Source: Vibrio ostreae (GTDB lineage Bacteria > Pseudomonadota > Gammaproteobacteria > Enterobacterales > Vibrionaceae). Taken from it: a stretch of DNA of 64,000 bases. Position 1 is the first letter of the stretch; each line of letters opens with the position of its first letter. A program made the translations under genes and the position numbers. Below the pieces are notes generated by a model. That model saw only the letters and a list, made by a program, of their open reading frames with translations. It did not search any database and was not told the origin of the DNA. Below, in pieces: positions 45,092 through 53,537 of the stretch. The stretch covers positions 2,604,001-2,668,000 of the forward strand of contig NZ_CP076643.1 in NCBI RefSeq assembly GCF_019226825.1, in the 5' to 3' direction.

Positions 45092-48000
45092 ATGGCACGA
45101 TTTTTTATAGATCGCCCAATATTCGCGTGGGTGATCGCCATCATCATCATGCTGGCGGGTGTGTTGTCAATCATGACACTGCCCGTCTCGCAATATCCGG
45201 ATATCGCGCCGCCGGCGGTGTCGATTTCCGGCTCATACCCAGGTGCTTCGGCGGACACGGTGGAAAACAGCGTGACCCAGATAGTCGAGCAGAACATGAA
45301 TGGTATCGACAATCTGCTCTACATGTCGGCCACCAGTGACTCTGCGGGTAACTTCAGTATCACCCTGACCTTCGAATCCGGTACCGATCCGGATATTGCT
45401 CAGGTTCAGGTGCAGAACAAGTTATCGCTGGCGGAAGCAACCCTGCCGAACGAGGTAACCCAACAAGGTCTGACGGTGGCGAAGTCCTCCAGTTCATTCC
45501 TGATGGTTGTCGGCTTTATCTCGAAAGACGGCAGCATGAACAACACTGAAATCTCTGACTTCATGGTATCACAGGTTAAAGACCCGCTGAGCCGTGTACA
45601 AGGTGTCGGTGAAGTTCGTGTGTTCGGTGCCCAGCACGCCATGCGTATCTGGCTTGATCCGAACAAACTGAGTAACTACCAGCTGACGCCTGCGGAAGTA
45701 AGCAACGCAATTCGCGCGCAAAACACCCAGGTATCAGTAGGTCAGCTCGGTGCAGCACCGGCAGTCGAAGGCCAGCAGCTTAACGCGACCATCACGGCAC
45801 AAAGCCGCTTTACCACAGTCAAAGAGTTCCAGAATATCCTGCTGAAAGTGGATACTGACGGAGCGCAGATTCGTCTCAAAGACGTGGCACGGGTTGAACT
45901 TGGCGCTGAGAACTACCAGACCGCGGCCCGTTACAACGGTAAATACGCGTCGGGCATCGCGATCACGCTGGCGACGGGTGCCAACGCTCTGGACACCGCA
46001 GATGCGGTCCGCGCACGTCTGGCTGAACTGCAGCCAACCTTCCCGGACAACATCGAAGTGGTGTATCCGTACGATACCACTCCGTTTGTTAAAATCTCGA
46101 TTGAAGAAGTAGTTCATACCCTGTTGGAAGCGATTGTACTGGTCTTCTTCGTGATGTACCTGTTCCTGCAAAACTTCCGTGCCACGCTGATCCCAACCAT
46201 CGCGGTGCCTGTGGTTCTGCTCGGTACCTTCGGGATCATGGCGGCATTCGGCTTCTCAATCAACACCCTGACCATGTTTGGTCTGGTTCTCGCTATCGGC
46301 CTGTTGGTGGATGACGCCATCGTGGTGGTGGAAAACGTTGAGCGGGTAATGAGCGAAGACGGCTTGCCGCCACGTGAAGCAACCCGTAAATCAATGGGTC
46401 AGATCACCGGCGCTCTGGTCGGTATCGCGATGGTACTGAGTGCGGTATTTATCCCGATGGCGTTCTTTGGTGGCGCAGCGGGTGCGATTTACCGTCAGTT
46501 CTCACTGACCATTGTATCGTCAATGGTACTGTCAGTACTGGTGGCGATGATCCTGACTCCGGCACTGTGTGCAACCATGCTTAAGCCGGTAAAAAAAGGC
46601 GAAGATCACCACGTAAAATCCGGTCCGCTGGCCTGGTTCAACAAGTGGTTTGACCGTGGTACCCAAGGCTACCAGAACACCGTCGGCAAAGGCGTTAATC
46701 GTCGCTGGCGTTACCTGCTGGTTTACGGCGTGATTGTCGGCATTCTGGCCACACTGTGGACCCGCCTGCCATCTTCATTCGTACCGGAAGAAGACCAGGG
46801 TATTTTCTTGTCTGTTGTCCAGTTGCCGGTCGGTTCCACTCAGGAACAAACCCTGGCAGTGATGGATAAAGTGCGCAAGCACTTCCAGGAAGATGAAAAA
46901 GATCTCGTAGTTTCTGTGTTTACCGTTGCCGGCTTTAGTTTCGCCGGTCAGGGCCAGAACATGGGTATGGCGTTTGTGCGCCTGAAAGACTGGGATGAGC
47001 GGACTGAACCTGGCCAGTCGGTGGATGCGGTTATCGGCCGTTCATACCCTGCGTTTGCGCCAATCAAAGAAGCACAAATCTTCTCATTCAACATCCCGGC
47101 GATTCAAGGCCTGGGTAGTGCGAGTGGTTTTGATGCTTACCTGACAGATACGGCTAACCTGGGTCACGAAAAACTGATCGAAGCGCGTAACCAGTTGCTG
47201 GGCATGGCCGGTTCGAACCCCAACCTGACTCAGGTACGTCCGAACGGTATGGAAGATACGCCGCAGTTCCGCATTGATATCGACTATGAAAAAGCGATGG
47301 CAATGGGTGTGACAGTATCGGACATCAACACCACCCTGTCGACCGCGCTGGGTTCGAGCTACGTTAACGACTTCATCGATAACGGCCGGGTCAAACGCGT
47401 TTACGTGCAGGCCGATGCGCCTTACCGGATGACGCCGGATGACCTCAGCCTGTGGCACGTGCGTAACGCCGATGGTGATATGGTGCCGTTCGATGCCTTC
47501 GCTACTACGCGCTGGTCGTTCGGTTCACCTCGTCTGGAGCGCTTTAACGGCGTACCGGCCGTCAACATTCAGGGCTCGGCGGCACCGGGTAAGAGTACCG
47601 GTGATGCGATGCAGGCGATTCTGGAAATTGTTGATCAGCTGCCGGAAGGCATTGGCCTGGAATGGACGGGGGCCTCGTACCAGGAAATTCAGACCGGTTC
47701 ACAAGCGCCGTTCCTGTACGCCCTGTCTATCTTAATCGTATTCCTCAGCCTGGCTGCGTTGTACGAAAGCTGGAGTGTGCCGTTCTCCATTATCCTGGTC
47801 GTTCCGCTGGGGGGTATTTGGTGCGATTCTGGCGGCAACCACCAAGTCGCTGTCGAACGATATTTACTTCCAGGTTGGCCTGCTGACCACCATTGGTCTG
47901 TCAGCGAAAAACGCCATCCTGATCGTGGAATTCGCCAAAGACCTGTATGACGATGGCATGGATCTGGTGAAAGCGACCGTTGAAGCGTGTCGTATGCGTC

Positions 48001-48221
48001 TGCGTCCGATCATGATGACCTCGTTCGCGTTTATTCTTGGCGTACTGCCACTGGCTCTGAGTACCGGTGCCGGTGCCGCGAGCCGTAACGCGATCGGTTG
48101 GGGTGTTGTGGGTGGTATGCTGGCAGCAACTATCCTGGCGATTTTCTTCGTCCCGGTGTTCTTTGTGATGGTGATGAAACTATTCGGCACCAAACCGCAT
48201 AAGATTCCGACCGACGCTTAA
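45092..48221 (+). pseudogene. RND multidrug efflux pump (AcrB/HAE1 type), split by one frameshift
   Basis: About 1040 residues if repaired. Starts [20 protein letters not shown], typical of HAE1 pumps such as Vibrio VexB/VmeB. Proton-relay helix [19 protein letters not shown] and the large periplasmic loops are intact. The frame changes at GGGGGG 47809-47814; with one G removed, [19 protein letters not shown] continues to the natural end. Both parts are well preserved. It forms the trimeric inner-membrane pump with the upstream adaptor. If the shift is real, the last three or four helices are lost and the pump is dead. Confidence 0.92.
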
Positions 48222-48238
48222 TCGAGTGAACAGCCTCC

Positions 48239-48276
48239 AAATGCCCACCCGCCTCCGGCCGGTGGGCATTTTTTTA
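48239..48276 (+). terminator. Rho-independent terminator of the RND operon
   Basis: AAATGCCCACC / GGTGGGCATTT with a T-tract. Confidence 0.9.
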
Positions 48277-48398
48277 TTCCGGTCATCCAATAATGCTTAA
48301 CTCACATTCAGCAGATGTAGCAATAGTAAGAAAAGTTTCACTTTGCACATACATTTTGGATACACTACCAACGTGGTTATTCATACGATAAAAAATCC

Positions 48399-49736
48399 GT
48401 GCAAGCACCTGACTCTTCAACACAATTTTTTTACGACTGGCTGGATCTGAGCGAATCGGAGCAACAAGATGCGATCGCGCGTTTACAGGTCGAGCAACCC
48501 GATCTTTATCAGGAAGTGCTGCCGCTGCTGACTGCCTCAGCCGCCACCAGTTTGCATCAGGTTCTGGCCCATCATGCCTTGGCGTGGGCCGCAGACAGCG
48601 CAGATTACTCACAGCAACTGATCGACAAATACCAGCTGCACGACGAAATCGGCCGCGGCGGTATCGGCATCGTTTATGCCGCAACCCGCGCCGACAACAC
48701 CTATGAACAGCAACTCGCTGTCAAGCTGATTCAGCCACACATCATTGAACAACTGGGCCAGCGAGCGCTGTTTGCCGAGGCGCAGATCCTGGCCCGCCTC
48801 AACCATCCCGGGATTGCCAAAGTGTACGATGGCGGCCTGTTTCACGACCAGGTCTATATCGTGATGGAATACATTCACGGTCCGACGCTGGACAGTTATC
48901 TGCAACAGCAGGAGTTAACCCGTCAGGACAAGCTGCGGCTGTTTATCCGTATCTGTCAGGCAGTCGAACACGCCCATGACCACCAGGTGCTGCATGCCGA
49001 TCTCAAACCGGCTAACATCCTCATCTCCAGCGGAGATCAGCCCAAGCTAATCGACTTCAACCTGACCCAGAAATTCAAACCGCAGTCCGCTCAGTTGCAT
49101 GACTCCTCTCTGCTCGCGTTCAGTAATCAGTACGCCAGTCCGGAGCAAAAACAAGGGGAATACCTCACCCAACAAAGTGACGTCTACTCACTGGGTAAGA
49201 TATTACACGCTGTATTTCCGACGCCTAAAGCGGGCTCAGATCTGGCGTGTATCATAGCTAAAGCGACCGAGTCAGATACCGGGCAGCGCTATCTCAGCGT
49301 GGGTGACCTGCGGCATGATGTAGAGCATCTGCTCGCTCTGCGGCCGATTTCGCTACGCCAGCATCTGCCGTTTTACCTGCTCAAACGTCTGGTGCAAAGA
49401 CGGCCTTTTTACTGCTTGTTACTCTCGTTACTCCTGGCATCAGCGACCAGTTTTACCATCGCGGTGATCGAGAAAAACCGCCAATTGTCGGCGGAAAAGA
49501 AGATCTCGGACAACATGTTGTTCGAGCTGACCCAACTGCTGTTTCACAGTAAGAATTCGCTCGAACAACCACTGAGTATTGATGCCATGCTTGAGATCAC
49601 CCGGCGGCGGATTTTATCCAACCCGGATATCCCGCAACACATTAAACAAAAAATGTTACTGGCACTGCTTACGCCGACACCACCAAAACAGCACAATCGA
49701 CCAACGGCTCAGCCAGCGACCCCGAATCAACCATGA
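48399..49736 (+). CDS. Membrane-anchored Ser/Thr protein kinase (PknT-like)
   Basis: 445 residues from a GTG start without a good ribosome site. Kinase domain about 78-330: glycine loop GRGGIGIVY at 85, the lysine in AVKL, catalytic loop HADLKPAN (Asp201), then DFN at 219-221 where DFG is usual, and SPEQ at the end of the activation loop. One membrane helix at about 335-358 and a short C-terminal domain outside. An acidic N-terminal ~75 residues precede the kinase. It overlaps the next gene by four bases and is co-transcribed with an ECF sigma gene. In V. parahaemolyticus PknT phosphorylates the sigma factor EcfP to switch it on; the same logic is inferred here. Confidence 0.87.
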   Translation: MQAPDSSTQFFYDWLDLSESEQQDAIARLQVEQPDLYQEVLPLLTASAATSLHQVLAHHALAWAADSADYSQQLIDKYQLHDEIGRGGIGIVYAATRADNTYEQQLAVKLIQPHIIEQLGQRALFAEAQILARLNHPGIAKVYDGGLFHDQVYIVMEYIHGPTLDSYLQQQELTRQDKLRLFIRICQAVEHAHDHQVLHADLKPANILISSGDQPKLIDFNLTQKFKPQSAQLHDSSLLAFSNQYASPEQKQGEYLTQQSDVYSLGKILHAVFPTPKAGSDLACIIAKATESDTGQRYLSVGDLRHDVEHLLALRPISLRQHLPFYLLKRLVQRRPFYCLLLSLLLASATSFTIAVIEKNRQLSAEKKISDNMLFELTQLLFHSKNSLEQPLSIDAMLEITRRRILSNPDIPQHIKQKMLLALLTPTPPKQHNRPTAQPATPNQP

Positions 49737-51178
49737 CCATCCTACGTAATCTGATCCTGACTACCGCCAGCCTGCTGGCCACCAGCCCGCTGGCCGCCGC
49801 GCCTGATACACAGCAGGGCTATTTTATTGATGCGCCGGTCACCGGCCTGTTTTACACCACCAGCTCCGGACTGAGCGGCACAACCCAGAAAGGGTCCTTT
49901 TCCTATCATCCCGGCGATGTGATCCGCTTCTATCTCGGCCTGGATGAACATGGCTATCTGCTCACCACCCTGAGTGGTCAGGAAGTGGTGACCCCAACCC
50001 TGGCCAGTACCCAGGTCAGCCGCAGTGTAAACATGACCCGTTTACTGCTGTCGCTGGATTCGACCCCACAAAACCGCGAAGAGATCACGCTGCTCAGCCA
50101 GGCACTGACTGACCAGGATTTTATTCAGCAGCTTAAACAGCTGGACTTGTCATTTCTTGACGATCATCTTGCGGCACTTAACCTGCCGCTGGTCTCGACT
50201 CAGCAAGCGGTCGAACACCTCAATCAGAGCCAGCACTATATTGAGCAGAATTTTGTATCCGACCAGGTTATTTACCGGCCAAAAGGCGTAATGTACGAAA
50301 CCAGCCTGGTACCCAAAAAAGACTGGCAGGGAAAAATCTGCGCGTACAATCTCGATCGCGCTGCTCATCCCAATTACTTTGCCCCGATAGGTAAAACGCG
50401 CTTTTCAGTCGGAGCGGAAACACTGACCGAGTATCCGGCTATCGGTGATCACTTTAACGGCTGCCAGCTCAGACCTGAGCACGGGCTCACCCAGGCAGTA
50501 GAGCATCCGCTGAGCCAATTTGCCTATGAGGCCGGCCTGATTGGCTGCGCCCGGCACGGCTGTACCCGTAACGATCTCAATGGCTTCTATGTCGAGGACT
50601 TTGACGACGAAGGCGACTGGAAATACCGCACCATCGCGATGAACTTTGACCCGCTCACTGAGCTGTTTATGGAGAAATCGCAGGGACTGGGCCATAAAGC
50701 CGGCGTCAGCCACAACAACCGCAGTGAGATGATGTGGTTTACCTACCCGAACGGTAAGGGCGACCACATTCCATTACCGGGCATCTGGTTACGTACTCGC
50801 TACCTGGTCTCAGGCATTCAGCATCAGTGCCTGCACATCACCACCAACCAGGTCCTGCTCGGGCCTGAGTCGGTCAGTGAGTGTCCTTCCGAGCCACAAA
50901 ACTACACCCGGGACGTCACTGCACAATACCGCGATATGTGGTGGCTGCAAAAACCGGATAACAGGATCAATGTGGGCGATCTCAATATTACCGTGACCTG
51001 GTTTGACCCGGAGCGTGGCCCACAATTTACCAGCTGGGAATACCTGCCGGCCGGCCACCACTGGGATCAGGGCATTTTGTATCGCTATCAGCAACGCAAA
51101 CAGCGCGCCGTTGACGGCCAGGAATCAATGCAAACCCTGAGTGTCGATGAATTCACCAAACAGCATAAGGACAGCTAA
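49733..51178 (+). CDS. Exported protein of unknown function between kinase and sigma factor
   Basis: 481 residues with a Sec signal peptide (LILTTASLLATSPLAAA). The N-terminal ~60 residues resemble a small adhesion or carbohydrate-binding fold (GYFIDAPVTGLFYTTSSGLSG, then YHPGDVIRFYLG), a pattern also found in cadherin-like proteins. The larger C-terminal part is tryptophan- and histidine-rich with several cysteines and no known family. ATG overlaps the kinase stop; its stop overlaps the sigma start (TAATG). The position suggests a periplasmic or surface partner of the signalling pair. Confidence 0.7.
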   Translation: MTILRNLILTTASLLATSPLAAAPDTQQGYFIDAPVTGLFYTTSSGLSGTTQKGSFSYHPGDVIRFYLGLDEHGYLLTTLSGQEVVTPTLASTQVSRSVNMTRLLLSLDSTPQNREEITLLSQALTDQDFIQQLKQLDLSFLDDHLAALNLPLVSTQQAVEHLNQSQHYIEQNFVSDQVIYRPKGVMYETSLVPKKDWQGKICAYNLDRAAHPNYFAPIGKTRFSVGAETLTEYPAIGDHFNGCQLRPEHGLTQAVEHPLSQFAYEAGLIGCARHGCTRNDLNGFYVEDFDDEGDWKYRTIAMNFDPLTELFMEKSQGLGHKAGVSHNNRSEMMWFTYPNGKGDHIPLPGIWLRTRYLVSGIQHQCLHITTNQVLLGPESVSECPSEPQNYTRDVTAQYRDMWWLQKPDNRINVGDLNITVTWFDPERGPQFTSWEYLPAGHHWDQGILYRYQQRKQRAVDGQESMQTLSVDEFTKQHKDS

Positions 51179-51747
51179 TGGTCTCTTCTCCCTTTACGCA
51201 AGTACTGCATAACTGGAAGCAGGGTGATAAGCCCGCAGAAAGTGAACTCTATCATATTGCTTACGCGCAACTGCGCCGCCTGGCGGAACAGGAACAGGCG
51301 CGTAACGCAGGCAAATATGGCGACAGTAATCCAATTCTCAATGACAGTATCCACAGCACCACCGCCCTGGTGCACGAGGCTTATCTTCGCTTATCACAAG
51401 CGGATCTGGATGATGTGCATCATCGGCGCGATTTTTATCTCAAAGCGGCCAAAATCATGCGTCAGATTTTGATCGACCATGCGCGGCATAAACAGGCACA
51501 GAAGCGCCAGCCGGTGACATCGTTACCGGATGCAGAGCCCGCCGCATCATTTGAACAACTGATCATCATGGATAAAACTCTGGATACCTTCAGTGCCCGC
51601 TATCCGCGCCAGTCGAACGCGCTAAAGCTCAAGTATCTGATCGGCATGAAAGTCGATGAGATAAGCGAGCTGCTGGAGTGCAGCCGCAGCCTGATTGAAA
51701 AGGATCTCAAATTCGCCCTGTGCTGGTTCCAGTCGAGGCTAAGTTAA
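51178..51747 (+). CDS. ECF-family RNA polymerase sigma factor (EcfP-like)
   Basis: 189 residues. Sigma-2 region with SIHSTTALVHEAYLRLSQ and FYLKAAKIMRQILIDHARHK; sigma-4 region with LKLKYLIGMKVDEISELLEC and helix-turn-helix SRSLIEKDLKFA. No anti-sigma gene nearby. It belongs to the group paired with Ser/Thr kinases. In EcfP a threonine in sigma-2 is phosphorylated; the equivalent here is probably Thr61 or Thr62 in HSTTALVHEAYL. Transcription targets likely include the following genes. Confidence 0.88.
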   Translation: MVSSPFTQVLHNWKQGDKPAESELYHIAYAQLRRLAEQEQARNAGKYGDSNPILNDSIHSTTALVHEAYLRLSQADLDDVHHRRDFYLKAAKIMRQILIDHARHKQAQKRQPVTSLPDAEPAASFEQLIIMDKTLDTFSARYPRQSNALKLKYLIGMKVDEISELLECSRSLIEKDLKFALCWFQSRLS

Positions 51748-51748
51748 G

Positions 51749-53314
51749 ATGCGCGTTCTTGTTTCACTGAGTGCCGCAGTACTGGGGGCCTGGCTGTTGT
51801 GGCCCGCCGACTCGCGCACCGAGCAATTGGCAGTGGATGAAACCGCTCAGCGCGGGTTAACACCGGGCCATGCTTGGTGGCCGGACAGTCACAGCGCATC
51901 GCGCGCCGCAGCGTCCGCTCCCTCTCTCTCTGCAGGTACACATAGTGCCGATAACAACGCAAGCCGATCACCAGCCGACTCCACCGATGAGACGGAAAGC
52001 AGTGACGGTGAACCTGAGACAGGGCAACCATCTGAGGAAACAGCGCCTGACAGCGCGGGCGCGGAGGTGAAGACAGTCACGACGGCAGAGAGTGATACGG
52101 CCAGCGCCGCAGAAGAGAACCAGCCGCCGCAACTCAACAGCGAAGCCTATCAACGCATCAGTGACGAAATTGCGACCTGGCAACTCAGCCCGGGCAATGC
52201 TGTGCGTTATCAGGTTGATATCAGTGACCTGTTCACCGATCCGGAAGGCGACCTGATCTCCTACCGGGTATCGGTCACCAGCGCAGCCCTGCGACTCAAC
52301 CTTGCTCAACTGCTGACCGTAAGCGGCACACCGGAGCCGGATAGTGGCGCCCCGACGCTGCTGATTGAAGCCAGTGACGATGCTCATGCCGAGGAGACCT
52401 GGCCAAGCACCAGTTTTGTGTTGCCGGTTGCACAGGATGACAACGAGCAGGATACCCGAGAGCTGGAAGATACCCGTTTATACCGTATCCAGACTACGCG
52501 CCAGCTGGGTGGCCAACACTATGATTATGACGTGCTGTATTGTGAACTGTTCTACCTCAGTAAAGGGGTGGTTTATTATGCCATGGGACAAACCCGCCTC
52601 GACTGCCCTGACAGCGCAGCGCTGCAGCGCGCCGGAACCTATCAGCGCAAGACGCAGCAAATCGACTTCAGCCTTGATTCTAACCATCTCTACAGCTGGA
52701 TTTTTCGCCACAGCTATCCGTCACGCATCTATAACAGCAACAATTTTCTCGTCACCAGCTATGACGGTGACGAATATCAAACCGATACTCTCTCCGACAC
52801 CCGCGAGGCAGCACAAGCACGTCTGAACGGTGATACCGGCCAGTACCTCTATCAAGGCGGTAACTTTGACTACCTGCTGATGGACGAGCAACAGAACTAT
52901 TACTGGGTCAGCATGGGCAACTACATTTACGACCGCCGCTTCGACAACCCTAACTATTATCAACCGGCAGACTCAGATCTGAACATCGTGACCGATCAGG
53001 GCGACCTCTCCTGTCGTCAGTTTGAACCTTATTTCGCCTTTTCCTCCCTGACCGGCCCGACCCTGTATCAGCAAACCATGATGGTGTTTTCCGGCGATTA
53101 TTATGGCAACTATCCGCCAGCCTGTTATGAATTTGACTCCCATCAGCGTCCGATCAGCCTTTCTTCGGATTTGGAATACTCCGAGTATGACATCCCGCTT
53201 GAGGGAGAAATTTATACCTATATTTTGCGCCCGCGTCCGGAGTACACCCAGTGGCTGGAAACCCTGAAAATCAATTTAATTTATCACCATCCGGATCCAA
53301 ACATCACACCGTAA
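51749..53314 (+). CDS. Exported cadherin-like protein, paralogue of the downstream lipoprotein
   Basis: 521 residues. N-terminal hydrophobic signal/anchor (LVSLSAAVLGAWLLW), a long Ser/Glu/Asp-rich low-complexity linker (about 30-130), a dystroglycan/cadherin-like repeat (YQVDISDLFTDPEGDLISYR), then a C-terminal domain rich in Tyr with a CELFYLSKGVVYY-like segment. The same two domains recur in the lipoprotein at 53538. Starts two bases after the sigma stop, so it is the fourth gene of the operon. Probably on the cell surface or in the periplasm; function unknown. Confidence 0.72.
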   Translation: MRVLVSLSAAVLGAWLLWPADSRTEQLAVDETAQRGLTPGHAWWPDSHSASRAAASAPSLSAGTHSADNNASRSPADSTDETESSDGEPETGQPSEETAPDSAGAEVKTVTTAESDTASAAEENQPPQLNSEAYQRISDEIATWQLSPGNAVRYQVDISDLFTDPEGDLISYRVSVTSAALRLNLAQLLTVSGTPEPDSGAPTLLIEASDDAHAEETWPSTSFVLPVAQDDNEQDTRELEDTRLYRIQTTRQLGGQHYDYDVLYCELFYLSKGVVYYAMGQTRLDCPDSAALQRAGTYQRKTQQIDFSLDSNHLYSWIFRHSYPSRIYNSNNFLVTSYDGDEYQTDTLSDTREAAQARLNGDTGQYLYQGGNFDYLLMDEQQNYYWVSMGNYIYDRRFDNPNYYQPADSDLNIVTDQGDLSCRQFEPYFAFSSLTGPTLYQQTMMVFSGDYYGNYPPACYEFDSHQRPISLSSDLEYSEYDIPLEGEIYTYILRPRPEYTQWLETLKINLIYHHPDPNITP

Positions 53315-53537
53315 ACCGCATGACTACTGGTTTCCAGCCACTAATGATAAAAAAATTAAATTAATTTACGGGTTTTATGCTGCTTTCCGTATATTGCCAG
53401 CAGGTATGGCAACAGGTAGAACGTGGCTCAGATTTGGTATTTTACGCTTTAACTCTATTTTTGCGCCGGGACAGCATACAACAGGCGCAGCAAATAAAGC
53501 ATCCACGTTCTCGTTTGCAATCGACAGGGAAATAATA

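Noticed and set aside
53394..53537. N-terminal extension of the large lipoprotein
   Set aside because: The internal ATG at 53538 has a ribosome site and begins a clear lipoprotein signal; an upstream extension would bury it.
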